Below are positions 1 to 10,613 of a DNA stretch of 64,000 nt, one piece after another. The stretch's first letter is position 1. Every line of letters starts with the position of its first letter. Source of the stretch: Batrachochytrium dendrobatidis JAM81 (Eukaryota; Chytridiomycota; Chytridiomycetes; Rhizophydiales); the NCBI RefSeq assembly GCF_000203795.2, contig NW_006281104.1, positions 1,170,198 to 1,234,197 on the forward strand, read 5' to 3'. The position numbers and the translations under genes are program-made. Under the pieces are notes generated by a model. That model saw only the letters and a program-made list of their open reading frames with translations. It was not told the origin of the DNA and did no database searches.

Positions 1-710
1 ACAAAGTGTTAAATATTGTTGGAAATCCTACCAATCCGTCGCTGTATTTTGTAATCCCCAGAAACCGGTTTTCTGATTTAATACCAAAAGTATAAAGATG
101 CTCAGGAAAGACAATGTAAAAATCTGCCTTTATGAATGTAAAACAAGTCGGGCAATTTGTTTTGGCAACTGAACTTGCTTACATTCAGTAGAATTGGATA
201 AAATACAATAATCAGCAACTCTTGGCAGTTTACTCTAGAATACCAAACTGTATAGTCATTTTGTCTCTAATATCAACTCTAGCTTCACTCTGATTGATCC
301 GCTTACTGAATTGCCAAGACATCACAAAATGCCTTGTTTCCTGCAAAAAGACTGCTCTGGATTCATACTGTGGTATAATTTCCACTACCCTGACTGAGCC
401 ATAAAAAATGGTTTAACAAAACCTGTGCTTTTAACAGTATTGTAGCTGTCCTTTGTATAAACACTCGAATGAGTTCATTCCTGATAATGCTGAATGAAAG
501 ACGACCAATCTATCCGATAATACGTATAATGTTGCAAGAAATTAATGCATAATGGAATGGGATTTCTATACGAGAAAAGCAGGTTCTAGTAGTAAGGGTA
601 GAGCACCGAAGAATACCGTTTTTGGTTTCCAGCCGGAATTCCCGCTAAATGTATAATAGGAGCTATGAAGTCGGATTAAGAAATATTAAAATCTATAGTA
701 GATATATAAA
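1..710. other. Left edge, no gene recognised
   Basis: No convincing reading frame or RNA gene is seen. The stretch is AT-rich and directly precedes the Polinton-type genes, so it may be decayed element sequence, but no terminal inverted repeat can be recognised because the far end is not clear either. Confidence 0.4.
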
Positions 711-1540
711 ATGAGCGAAAACAAAGAAATTATCATCCAACATTCAATTCACATCGACAACCTACGATGTATCATCTGTTTTGAATTCATACACCCTCCT
801 TTTTACCAATGTAATGGTGCGCTGCATTTTGTTTGCCCTGTGTGTTCAACGAAATTTAAGTCTGAGAGCTGTCCATCCTGTAGAGACAACAGCCTGTTTA
901 AAAACAAACTACTGGAAAGAGATTTACGTGAATATCTAACAGAATGTCTTCATTCTCTATGTGCAAATTCTGTGTTTGAATGGGACTTGGAGAATCACGT
1001 AGCGACTTGCATTTACGGCACTTCTAAATGCTACTTTTGTGAAGAAATGCTTAAACCCGAAGATTTTAAAAGCCATATCATTACAAAATGCGAGCTATTG
1101 GAGTGGGCCGAAAAGAACAACCGAGAAACAAAAGGTTCGCTGGCACTGTTGTCACACTTGCGTGGAATTCTAACAGAGTCAAAATTATCAATACACATAA
1201 ACTACAATCCAATTTTGTGGTTATTCTGAATGAAATGATATTACTAGGGAAAAGGTATGAAGATAAATGGACAATGGTCGTGCTCTCTCCAAACTCAATG
1301 CGAGTTGATGCATACTCCAAGTATCCATCAAATAAAGTCTTTGAACTTCAATCGATTCTAACGATCAACTCATTCAGGACGTGTAAAGAGTTACCGGCAT
1401 TAGAAGATCTGGCAGCCATCCAACAAAATGTACGAAAAATTGAATTTGTACAAAGCTCATTTGATCGTGAGGATGAAGATTCAAAGTCGTATGTTAGTGA
1501 CGATGAATTTTTTGGTGGGCTTGTTCAGCATCCTTTTTAA
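711..1540 (+). pseudogene. SIAH-like RING zinc-finger gene, frameshifted
   Basis: The first frame (711-1229) begins with a RING-like cluster: CIIC near residue 20, then CNGALHFVCPVC and CPSCR by about residue 58. This is the spacing of seven-in-absentia (SIAH) E3 ubiquitin ligases. It is followed by a second Cys/His cluster (CYFCEEML, HIITKC), like the SIAH zinc fingers. Homology then seems to continue in another frame (to 1540), whose later part (KWTMVVLSPN) looks like a SIAH C-terminal fold; the shift falls near 1090-1130. The gene sits at one edge of the Polinton gene cluster. If once functional it would have recruited substrates for ubiquitination. An unannotated intron is possible, but no good donor and acceptor pair was seen, so a frameshift is preferred. 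Confidence 0.55.
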
Positions 1541-2111
1541 AAATGTATTTCTTTTTCTATGGATTCCTTGGTCAACACGTCCAACAATTTTGTTTGGAGT
1601 CGCTTTTGTCCAAGCATCAAGGAATGCAGTAGGTCTGGCTTTTTCCAACTCGATTTGATAAACTCTTCTAATGTGTCTTCGGTTTGTTCTAATGTGCCAT
1701 TGATTTTCACAGCATACACAATTCCATTGCGCGCTGTGTGTAAATACTTGTCGTCTGAATAGTATTTTTCATCTCCAAGGTAGTACTTGATTTGTTCGTA
1801 TCTGGATGACGACTTCACGTGTTTATTTAGTTGTTCTACTTTATCCTCTAATTCAGCTATACGTTTTTCATCAAAACAGAAGGATTAAACCGTTTGGGAT
1901 TAGCAATTTTCAGATGTTTGTCATCGACATCCAATGCAAGAGGTTCTTCTTCGCCGAAATATGGAGCTGCTACTTTGGAAAGAGTGTTATTTGTTGAAAG
2001 TTTCTCTTCGATAATATACTTGTGTTTATTCGCAGGGTCAAGGATAATTTGATTGATAGGAATGCTTCGGATATGCTTGGAACGCAGAGAGCAACTTGGA
2101 ATCACTAACAT
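1537..2111 (-). pseudogene. Element gene of unknown function, frameshifted
   Basis: Two minus-strand frames (2111-1857 and 1818-1537) read as one protein interrupted near 1865. In the second frame the bridge encodes an acidic/basic, coiled-coil-like stretch (RIAELEDKVEQLNKHV) leading into a segment with KYLHTARNGIVYAVKI. The family was not recognised. It lies between the RING gene and the polymerase of the Polinton and is transcribed opposite to both. Confidence 0.4.
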
Positions 2112-2152
2112 TTTGTTTTATATTCAACGCAAAGAAAATAAATTTTTGGAAG

Positions 2153-2446
2153 TCAACGAAATATTCTTTGAAATGGAACCCAAATCTTTCTGTTATTAAT
2201 CAACTTTACAATGTAAATTCTTCTATTCTGGCCCATTTTAATAGTTCCGACAGGAACCTCGTTTGGGTCTGTAACAGGACCATAATCAATCATCATATTT
2301 AACAGAAAAGATTCAATCGTATTGGTTTGAGATACACAAACAAAATAAGTTTCGTTTAATTCGTTTGTAACGAAAAAATAAACTTTTATTTTCTTGAAGT
2401 ACATCAAGTTTGTTGAAAATGAATAACCAATTGGACGAAAATACAA
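2153..2446 (-). CDS. Hypothetical Polinton-associated protein
   Basis: A 97-residue open frame, rich in aromatic and hydrophobic residues, ending in a basic tail. No family recognised. It overlaps the start of the opposite-strand frame at 2410 and lies inside the element. It could be a separate small gene or the upstream part of the frameshifted gene at 1537-2111. Confidence 0.3.
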   Translation of the reverse strand: MYFRPIGYSFSTNLMYFKKIKVYFFVTNELNETYFVCVSQTNTIESFLLNMMIDYGPVTDPNEVPVGTIKMGQNRRIYIVKLINNRKIWVPFQRIFR

Positions 2447-2811
2447 ACAATGTGGGTCTCTACAAGGTCAACTATATAATGAGAAATGAAGAAAGGTCGA
2501 TGGATATGCTGTTATCTACCGGAAGGAAGAGACGAAATGATATTAAAGTAATGATAGCCTTATTGATGGGAATAAGAAGAGCAGAGATCAAGGGAGTGAA
2601 ACTACGATTTAGAAAGCGAATAACAGGTTTCAGTAGTGGAGTCGAAGGAACAATAGCATATTTACAATTAATAGAGTTTCAAAAGAAGAAAAGGAAACGG
2701 TTATATTCTCGGTACCATATTAAGAAATGTCCATTTAAACCACAATCAAAAACTATCAAATGGAGTAGGCACTTGTACTTGGGGTTGATGAATTACAACA
2801 AAACATACTAA
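2410..2811 (+). CDS. Hypothetical basic protein of the Polinton
   Basis: A 133-residue frame very rich in Lys and Arg (GRKRRNDIK, FQKKKRKRLYSRYHIKK). The first ATG gives MLKMNNQ; the fourth residue is another possible start. It precedes the polymerase relic on the same strand. High basicity would suit nucleic-acid binding, but no fold or family was recognised. Confidence 0.35.
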   Translation: MLKMNNQLDENTNNVGLYKVNYIMRNEERSMDMLLSTGRKRRNDIKVMIALLMGIRRAEIKGVKLRFRKRITGFSSGVEGTIAYLQLIEFQKKKRKRLYSRYHIKKCPFKPQSKTIKWSRHLYLGLMNYNKTY

Positions 2812-2894
2812 CAAATCACCACAATCAAAAACAGAGGTATTGGTTTGATATTCAATTTGGATACGTTCTAAGAAACGTAGAAACAGATGAAAGA

Positions 2895-4481
2895 ATGCAG
2901 TTTTACCCATCTGTAAATACTTCATTTTTTAATATCAATGAGCATCCTCTGGTTAGCAATACAGTGGATGGTGTTTTAGAAAAACTAGGAGGCGATGATA
3001 TTTTGGAACGACTGAAGCGACCCAATTCAAAGTGGAATATTGACAGTATCTATGAATATGTTCTCTTGACTACTCCACTAGAAGAAATCCCTATTGGAGC
3101 TTCGATTACGTTACCTGATTTCATTAAAAAAAGCAAAGGCATTTTCTCATTAGAAAACATACCAAATAATATGTGTTTATGGTATTGCCTTGCCCGTCAC
3201 AAGTTCTCTGACTTGCAATTGGATAGACTTGCAACTAAAGCGAAAGAACTATTCAAGAGCTATTACACCTTCAAACCGGACCAGAGCTATTGTGGGGTGG
3301 AGATGCAAGAATTGGATACCATTGAAAATCATTTTGATGTAAACATAAATGTTTACCGATTTAATGGAACAAAAGCTGTGATGGAGCGACATTCAAAGAA
3401 AACATTTGAATCTACTTTGAGTTTGAATATCTATACCGATGTGGATAATAAACTTCAAAAATGTTGAAATAGCATACAATGATGCAAGTCGTGAGACACA
3501 AGAACAACTTGAACCGAATTACAAAAGTAAGAAATTGATTGGAAGTATGTTTGGGAAAAAGATGATGTTTCCGACAGAGTTGTTGAAATGGTATCTAGAG
3601 CACAGACTTATAGTGACCAACATTACCTATGCTGTAAAATATGAGCGTAAGGCTCTTTTCAAACCATTTTCTGAAAAGGTTCAAATGAACGAAGAGCAAG
3701 AGACACAAACCCAAATCATAAACTTCGTGGTGATATAATGAAACTGATTGGGAATGCACCGTACGGAAAGTGTATAATGAACTTTCTGAAGCACGAAACG
3801 GTCAAGATTGTAGGACAAGACACTTACAATAAGAACGTGCGAAGAAATAATTATCTCGGACATCAAGACCTTGTGGAGGGATACGAGTTTCGGTTTAGTA
3901 AGACATCCTTCAAGCAAAGTCTATCACTCCATATTGGATTCCAAGTATATCAACTAGCCAAGTTACGAATGTTACAGTTCTACTACGATTTTATTGATTA
4001 TTACGTAGACAGAAGCGACTTTCAATATTGCATAATGGATACAGACTCGGCATACTTTGCGATTTCTGGAGATTCCTTACAAGACGTAGTGAAACCACAC
4101 CTCTTCAATGAATTCCAACAACAAAAGAAATATTGGTTCGGGAGAGATGATACCCCAGCGAACAAATTATATGACAGCAGAACACCAGGATTATTCAAGT
4201 TGGAATACAAAGGAGATTGCGTTATATCATTGGCTAGCAAGATGCATTATTGTGACGAGAAAAAGTTTAGTTCAAAGGGTATCAGCAAGAATCAAAATGA
4301 AATTACCAAGCAAAAGTATCTGAATGCTTTGAGTGGAAATGGAGGTCAGGAGTTTATCAATAATGGTTTTAGGTCATATCATAACCAAATGAATACATAT
4401 TCATTAACAAACACTGCGATAAAACTGTTTAACGATAAACAACTCCGAGTGGGTTACGAAACATTTCCAACCAAATTATAA
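2895..4481 (+). pseudogene. Polinton family-B DNA polymerase, broken and internally deleted
   Basis: Three successive frames (2895-3467, 3439-3738, 3738-4481) carry pieces of a Maverick-type protein-primed DNA polymerase. The first has the N-terminal region around NNMCLWYCLARH. The second has the segment just before polymerase motif B (FPTELLKWYLEH). The third has motif B-like KLIGNAPYGK and the motif C palm signature CIMDTDSAYF, with two catalytic Asp. The 3'-5' exonuclease region and motif A are missing between the first two pieces, so there is an internal deletion as well as frame breaks near 3460 and 3735. It cannot encode an active polymerase. Confidence 0.8.
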
Positions 4482-4505
4482 ACGTTTTAATTCTTTCGAT
4501 ATGTT

Positions 4506-5450
4506 ATGGAGAGGCTTTATGAACTATATTATAATCCAAGGACAGGATTCACGTCTGCCGAAAAGCTATACCGAAAGCTTAACAAAGAAATACCATTGTC
4601 CCAAATAAAAACGTTTCTTCAGCAGCAAGAAGTGTATCAACTCCACAGACAACAACGAAAAGTACCTGTTTATAGTCCCATAACAGTTTACTCTATCAAT
4701 GACCAATGGCAGATTGACTTGATTGATCTGTCAAGGTATGCCAAGTGGAATAGTGGATACAAATATCTTCTTTGTGTGATTGATGTATTCAGTAGAAGGA
4801 CATTTGTCGTTGCGATGAAGAAATCAGATAGCACCGAAGCGATGAAGAAAGTATTCGATATAGAAACCCCAATTCTTATTCAAAGTGACAGTGGAACAGA
4901 ATTTTTAAACGGAGCATTTCAGCGATTATTGACATCCAAAGGTGTTCGGCATATCACGGTGGAAGTAGGCGACCACAAGCGACAAGGCATAATTGAACGA
5001 TTCAATAGAACACTAGAGAACATCATTGCTCTTTACCAAGAAGCTCGGCGAACAAATACATATATTGATGTACTGGAAGATATTGTTTACAATTACAATC
5101 ACACTTATCACCGAGGTATAAATGGTATTCCTCAGCAGTTGTACCTAGGCAATCCATCCACTGGAACAATGAATGTAAAAATAAAGAAGAATGCTATAAG
5201 TGTTGGTGACAAAGTTAGATTGCTAAAAACTAGGCAAGCATTTCGTAAAGGATATGAGCCAAAGTATAGTCACACTATATATAAGGTCATCAGTGGTAAT
5301 GGCTATTCGTACTTTATTGCAGATGATGATGGTAATATTCTTCCAAAGGCATACAAATACTATGAACTACAACGTATTGAATCTACCCAACGGTTTCATA
5401 CAAAATCTAGACAGAGAACCACGAATGACAAATATGGAGCGTCGAAATAA
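4506..5450 (+). CDS. Polinton integrase (rve superfamily, DD35E)
   Basis: A complete 314-residue frame. An N-terminal helical region is followed by an RNase H-like integrase core with D71 (QIDLIDL), D128 (IQSDSGTEF) and E164 (GIIERFNRTLE). The last two are 35 residues apart, the DD35E spacing of Maverick and retroviral integrases. The C-terminal third (about 225-300) is basic and ends in a small beta-rich region, as in Polinton integrases. The enzyme would join element ends to target DNA. It lies 25 bases after the polymerase relic on the same strand and is the only element gene here without a visible break, so it may be the youngest or selected part of this copy. Confidence 0.85.
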   Translation: MERLYELYYNPRTGFTSAEKLYRKLNKEIPLSQIKTFLQQQEVYQLHRQQRKVPVYSPITVYSINDQWQIDLIDLSRYAKWNSGYKYLLCVIDVFSRRTFVVAMKKSDSTEAMKKVFDIETPILIQSDSGTEFLNGAFQRLLTSKGVRHITVEVGDHKRQGIIERFNRTLENIIALYQEARRTNTYIDVLEDIVYNYNHTYHRGINGIPQQLYLGNPSTGTMNVKIKKNAISVGDKVRLLKTRQAFRKGYEPKYSHTIYKVISGNGYSYFIADDDGNILPKAYKYYELQRIESTQRFHTKSRQRTTNDKYGASK

Positions 5451-5520
5451 AAGAGAATTGGAAGAATTGGGTAGAATTAGAGGTCCAGCTTATAAAAACG
5501 GAGAACATTAAGCGGAGCTT

Positions 5521-6067
5521 ATTTTCTAAACCAACTATAAATGACATTCATTAGTTTCATCAAGAGTCACCAAGCGTACATTCACTGTATTAAGAATTGA
5601 AATTCGTATTCACCAGAAGAACAAGAACAACTAAGGAAATGGTACCGAGATTACTATGCCAAAAACAAACAAGCTGAAAGGAAACGATATCGAGACTATT
5701 ATGCTGCTAATACCGAGGCAGAGAAGGAGAGAGCTAAAAAGTACAAGAAAACTAAACAATCAGGAGACAATGTTTAGCTCAAAAACACACCCGATAATAA
5801 TGAAATTTTCATAATAAACACAATAGTTGCAGAGATTTTCTATTTACAAGTCAATACAAAAGATACATTAATGTGGTGGAAATAGGTTTGAATGAATCGT
5901 GCTGTCTATCACGAAGATATCAAGGAGTGTACAGCTAGAACTTTTTTCCACTGCGATGGACATTTTCAGTACTTTGCTCTCCGTGAAAGAAAGTAGCAAT
6001 GTCAGTTCACCATTGAAAGCATTATCATTATCACTGCAGTCTGAAGGAGTCATCGACTGACGAGGAA
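5521..6067. other. Gap with a short basic open stretch
   Basis: Within 5600-5777 on the plus strand an open stretch without a clear start encodes two similar Lys/Arg/Tyr-rich units (WYRDYYAKN and RYRDYYAAN) and ends at TAG 5775-5777. It could be the end of a small element gene. A 61-residue minus-strand frame at 5868-6053 has no recognisable features. Confidence 0.25.
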
Positions 6068-6568
6068 CTACTTGTTGCGAAGGTTTTCCACCGCGGTGGA
6101 ATTGTGCTCGTTTAAAACATTCATATCGTCGTCATCCATTTCATCATCAACATTCATCCAGTAGTGTTCAGAGTAGAAATCAGAAGAGTCCAAAGCTCGA
6201 CACTCTGGTGACATAAACCATTCCTTGATTTTTGGAATCATACTTTTAAACACTCTAAAGGACACTGCCAGCGTTTGGAATTTCGGATACTTTGACATAA
6301 AGGCATAATATTCCATGTAGTAGTAGTAGGATGGTTTGGAGATGCCAAGTCTGCTGTTGACATGGTCCAAGAAGCGTCCCTTGTGCCCATCCCCAAATGT
6401 TTCCAGTAGTTTCATCAAGGACCTTGCTATCAGCATTACTTGTTTTGATGCCAGTACATCGGTCGCTTTCAGTTGCTTCATATTCAATCGGATGTATTTC
6501 GTCAGCTGGTTTTTGATTTCCTCAGCATCCAACCCAGTAAAGTTGTATGAGGATGACTCATCCAGCAC
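6068..6568 (-). CDS. Hypothetical protein, probable element gene
   Basis: A 166-residue frame, mostly helical in composition, with a Tyr-rich segment (KPSYYYYMEYYAFMSKYP) and an acidic tail (DDEMDDDDMN). The middle part resembles in style prokaryotic and viral small helical DNA-associated proteins, but no family can be named with confidence. It follows the Polinton integrase region on the opposite strand, so it could be an accessory gene of that element. The start at 6568 is simply the first ATG in frame. Confidence 0.4.
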   Translation of the reverse strand: MLDESSSYNFTGLDAEEIKNQLTKYIRLNMKQLKATDVLASKQVMLIARSLMKLLETFGDGHKGRFLDHVNSRLGISKPSYYYYMEYYAFMSKYPKFQTLAVSFRVFKSMIPKIKEWFMSPECRALDSSDFYSEHYWMNVDDEMDDDDMNVLNEHNSTAVENLRNK

Positions 6569-6899
6569 ACTGAGAGATTGATGTCGTAGTGTAGCATTTC
6601 AATAAGAATGATTTAGACTTTTCAGTGTCTGTTTTGACAGTTTCTGGCATTCCCCTTGAACTGGTCAATTCCCTTCAATATAACCAGACAAATTTGATGT
6701 CAATTTGAGTGATTGTTGCCTCCAAGGTTGCATTAGGACATTTTCGCTGCTTCTTGACCCAGTCAGTAAAACGATTGTAGTCACTCATTTGAAGTTTTTT
6801 GACAACATTCTCGACCGGTACTTGCTTTTTTATGCTCGGACACCACTGGGATGTTTTGGAATGTCGTGGATTTTTTTTTCTTTCCTTTAAAAAACAACA
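6569..6899. other. Non-coding or relic sequence
   Basis: A minus-strand open stretch (about 6690-6830) encodes VVKKLQMSDYNRFTDWVKK and ends in a stop, but it has no start and no recognised family. It may be an exon relic. Confidence 0.25.
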
Positions 6900-7031
6900 A
6901 TGTTGAGAATCGCTCGTTACAAAAGCACCCTGGACAACCTATGGGTGAAACACAACGGTGGTCTAGCTGTTAAAGTCCCTACTGCTGGCTGTGCGGATGT
7001 CAGTGACCTGGCGGAAGCCATCAAGCAGTAG
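6900..7031 (+). pseudogene. Truncated Crinkler-like N-terminal header (tentative)
   Basis: A 43-codon frame from ATG 6900 to TAG 7029. Its end (VKVPTAGCADVSDLAEAIK) has the pattern of the ubiquitin-like header of Crinkler (CRN) effectors, which Batrachochytrium species carry in numbers. The frame stops at once after this motif, where the DNA begins to repeat itself in inverted orientation. No full effector follows. The family call rests on one short motif and is tentative; it is described only as a broken fragment. Confidence 0.3.
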
Positions 7032-7044
7032 GGACTTTAAAAGC
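6966..7044. repeat. Inverted repeat (hairpin) at the fragment's stop codon
   Basis: Arm 6966-6986 and arm 7024-7044 are reverse complements at 20 of 21 positions, with a loop of 37 bases. The right arm creates the TAG at 7029 that ends the 43-codon frame. Confidence 0.85.
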
Positions 7045-7506
7045 AATATTGGACAGTCATGTTTGGAAAGCAAGTTGTTTCTCCTGAAAAGTGCCAATAT
7101 ATCCAAATTGGCTGATCAGCTCAAATTGTATCGCATCAACTTCAGTCTCTTGAAAAAGACAGTACAAAAGTAAATTATTAGACGAGTGAAGAAAGTCGAA
7201 ATATTCTCTTGGTTTGGCACTGCGAATGCCGAAATAGTCCAGCAAAATCAAAAGCTAAAATTCATATTCCAAAACATCTCCAATCAAACCACATTCAAGA
7301 TCCGACATTTCGAGTTGCAACACATTTCATCAAAAGTCTCATTCCTCTGCTGGTACTGGTCATGATGGTTTGGTACTTGTCTTGTTGGCGCATTCGAATG
7401 GTATTGTTGTTTTGCTAGACTATCTCATCCCTACCAATAGAGTCTTGGGTTCAAAGTATTTCAAATACCCATCATTGGCAGATCCAAACAACGGAAACAA
7501 GTCAGA

Positions 7507-8038
7507 CTAAAGTATAGTGCACCATGGGATCCAAAGCAGGATATCCACATCCATTTGCGCTCTTGGTATTACATTAGCAATACCTTGACTAGCATCACTC
7601 TTTGATTTGATGAGTGGATGTAGGTCGTTTAAAACAAGACCATTCAATCGAGTAAGAGGACAGCATGGATCAAGAGTTGTGTCAGTTGCTCCAGAAGAAA
7701 CGAAATAGTCTTTATCAAAAGCAGATCTATCAACCCATCAGGCAAGTGGAGTTTGTCAACAGGAGTAGTGTCAAAACGAGGAGTGACAGTCTTGTAAGTT
7801 GGACCAAGTGAGCAACAGTAGAATGGTCTTTCCAGCTCTTCAATAAAATGAGGTTCAATAGGCACTGGTTGATTGTCAAGGTGATCGACACAGATTTCTG
7901 GTTTCCATTTTGAAAAAGTTTCAGACGACTCGAATCAAAAGCCTCGCCAGAATAGTTCAAACATTGATGACTGAATACGTTGTAATTACAGGTGGGCAAG
8001 TCGATTGTTAATTCTTTAGTTTGATCTTGGAGTGACAT
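7507..8038 (-). pseudogene. Relic gene of unknown family, two frameshifts
   Basis: Three overlapping minus-strand frames read coherently in series: 8038 to about 7870 (MSLQDQTKELTIDLP...), about 7865-7730 (EPHFIEELERPFYCCSLG), then about 7735-7507 (SAFDKDYFVSSGATDTTL, ending with TAG at 7509). The joins are too short for introns, so two frameshifts are likelier. The family was not recognised. It lies just upstream of the first 5S repeat, in the gene-poor zone beside the fungalysin. Confidence 0.4.
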
Positions 8039-8162
8039 TGTTCTTGAGATGGCTAATCAAATAAAAGTAAAGCTTGAAGAGTTGAATATTCAACAATCCA
8101 GCACTAGACTTTATTTCTTGAATATTATTATTAAAAGAACAATGGCATTTCAACAGCAACTA

Positions 8163-8630
8163 CACAATATTCAACTATTATCGACATGATTGGAGTATTG
8201 AACATCAAGTTTGACATGCGGTGTCATGGAATCATCCAGTTGTCCATATGATTTTCAATCACCAAACGTGTAGTTGTCAATGTTCAGATCCAATATAAAA
8301 CAGATGATCATTGGTGATGAGAATATCATGCAGTATTGATTTACAAGTGCTGACACCAAACCACAATGTATTTGACAAACACACCTAACGAATATTAGCG
8401 TATAATTGGCTTCAATCAACATCTACGGCCATACACACAAGAAAATACCGGATCCCGTTCGATCTCCGAAGTCAAGCTTGTGATGGCTCAGTCAGTACTG
8501 TGGTGGGGGACCACACGGGAATACTGAGTGCTGTAGTTTTTGCTAAATTAACAATCTGATCTCGTTTTGGTATTCTGGATCAAATCTCAACTTGAATCTT
8601 TATGATGGTTGTGTTGAAACTGGAAAGCAA
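8163..8630. repeat. 468-bp direct repeat, copy 1 (contains 5S rRNA gene)
   Basis: Aligns without gaps to 13242-13709 at a constant offset of 5079, with about seven substitutions by eye, none in the 5S gene. Both edges are sharp: similarity starts at CACAATATTC and stops after GGAAAGCAA. The repeat brackets the fungalysin gene. Confidence 0.9.
8421..8538 (+). rRNA. rrn5: 5S ribosomal RNA
   Basis: About 118 nt with the eukaryotic 5S signature: a CTACGGCCATAC start, the loop A/B region CCCGTTCGATCTCCGAAGTC, and a 3' half ending GGGAATACTGAGTGCTGTAG that pairs with the 5' end. A run of five T at 8537-8541 is a pol III terminator. A TATAATTGG box about 20 bases upstream (8400-8408), identical in the other copy, matches the upstream TATA element used by 5S genes in some fungi. 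The gene is dispersed here, not part of an rDNA unit. Confidence 0.93.
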
Positions 8631-10613
8631 GATTTTCATCTGATAAACTATTTGACAGTATCTTAATATGGCGTGTATACTGTGTTCACTACATGATGAT
8701 TCATTCCATTTGTCTTGCAAACACTAAATACTACCATAACAGCAGCATAGTATACACTGTATTATCTTCAAGCTATCGACTTTTTCAAACATGCTCCACT
8801 AATCAACTAGTATACACCACAACACCATATACACTGCATGATTAGTTGCACTTTCAATCACCATCTGTCATTATTTTGTTTGCTACTAGTTCACCAGTTT
8901 GCATTCAATCACATGCATATTATTACAAACACCATTGTGCAATATACATCATTCTTATGATCGTGTTTGTACCAACTCGGATCTGAATGATTACATACAC
9001 TTTCAACATATTTGATATGGTCTGATCCAGTGACACATTAGTCAATATCTATATGCGAGTTTCCCACTCACTTTTGATTATTGCAATGCGGATTCACAAT
9101 GTGATTAAACTGGCACTATTTACCATACTTGAATAGGCTACTGCTAGACCATTGTACACGATTACGTATTCGACTACTGACATGCATAACATGTTCAACC
9201 ACAATATATCATCAAGTATTACATCACAATACATGTAGTCATTGACTTGAGATCTGCAACTCTGTACCACACCAACAATTGGAATGACGATCGCAATCAT
9301 TTATTCCATCGAATGATCAACTATAATACAATAACATGATAACATTCATTGACAGCTGTCGTGTCCATCACATGTATGATACTGTTCATTTATCCATGAA
9401 CAATGCAGCCACATTTGCAGGTGAACCCACATTCTGCATACTTGATTATTTTTAACATCATCGACCACTGCTTCTGCAACAATCGGAATGCAACACCATC
9501 TTGTAATGGTCAGATATGTTTGACTGGTCATTGTCATGACTGTTGCCATGACTCTTTGCAATGCTTTGGATAGTCCAAGATTGGAATGACACTGACCATT
9601 TCAATTATACAACTCATATCTGAAACCAAGCAATTGATGCATTACCAGTTTAATGTTTTGTCGAGATTGCTTGTGATTTGAAAGTCATGCTTGCTTGATA
9701 ACATTTTCATTTGTCGTATTGTTCCCTTGCTCATAATTAATGCCATACATTTTATCCGATTTCCAAGTTGGCTATACAGTTGTAGCCAATCAACACGCCT
9801 GCTTACTATCATCCTGCTTTTGCTTATCAACTCAAAATCTAGTCATTTCGAACTTGAAATGAACAAGGCATATTGCAATCATTCATGATTACAAATGGCA
9901 TGGTGATATAACACACTTGGTATATAAACATGCATGCCATCAATTCAAGCAACTCAAGCCACTAATAGTGTGTCCACTTTTGAGTACTCGATTGATTCAT
10001 GCTCCAATGAGTCTTGCTTCAACATATACAGAACATGCATACAGCCAATATAAACAAGGTTGTTAGTGGTGTGAAATGGACGTTTCATGTATATGTCAAT
10101 TACTCATTCGATGTTATCACAGTTCATTAATGGATACCAACAGCCCAGTTTTATCTGTCTGAATTCGGCATTTGACTCGCAATGCACAAGTTTGGAGTGT
10201 ATGCAAGTTGTATATGATGAAGCAAATTCCAGTTAGTCCATTTTGCATTGATTCCAAGAGTTTAACTGATTTACAATTGAAAACGGGTATCGGCGCTACA
10301 TCCCAATACAACTGCAATCAAGTTCCTTTGAATTTGCCATACATGCAATTAATCAAAAGCAATATACCCGTTTTAAATGTATGGCTTGAATACATGTGGT
10401 CCACAAGCACATGTATTCACATGATATTGATGTGTTTTACTTGATTAGCACATGTATATTCAATTGACAAGTTTTTGCGTAGCATGCTTTGTAGATTCAA
10501 AATATAAAATGACGTGAAATGGTATGGAACCAATTTCACCAACCTCTATCATTGTACCAGTTTGTATCTTATATTTGCTAAATTTATACTAGATATTGAA
10601 AATATTGTTCAAA
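8631..10613. other. AT-rich intergenic region
   Basis: About 2 kb with no supportable gene. Short frames on both strands have no family character. Recurrent TATACACTG-like words are present near 8650-8830 without clear periodicity. The last 100 bases are the presumptive promoter of the fungalysin gene. Confidence 0.5.

Larger units (their letters stand above)
711..5520. mobile_element. Decayed Maverick/Polinton DNA transposon
   Basis: This block carries the two hallmark genes of Mavericks/Polintons: a protein-primed type family-B DNA polymerase (broken) and a retroviral-like DD35E integrase (open). Around them are genes of unknown function on both strands and a SIAH-like RING gene. Several frames are shifted, so the copy is not autonomous. 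Element ends were not identified and the limits given are those of the recognisable genes. The 166-residue minus-strand frame at 6068-6568 may also belong to it. Capsid, packaging ATPase and protease genes were not recognised. Confidence 0.75.

Noticed and set aside
8631..10613. Several 60-90 residue frames in the AT-rich region
   Set aside because: No splice continuity, no conserved motifs and biased composition; best seen as chance frames.
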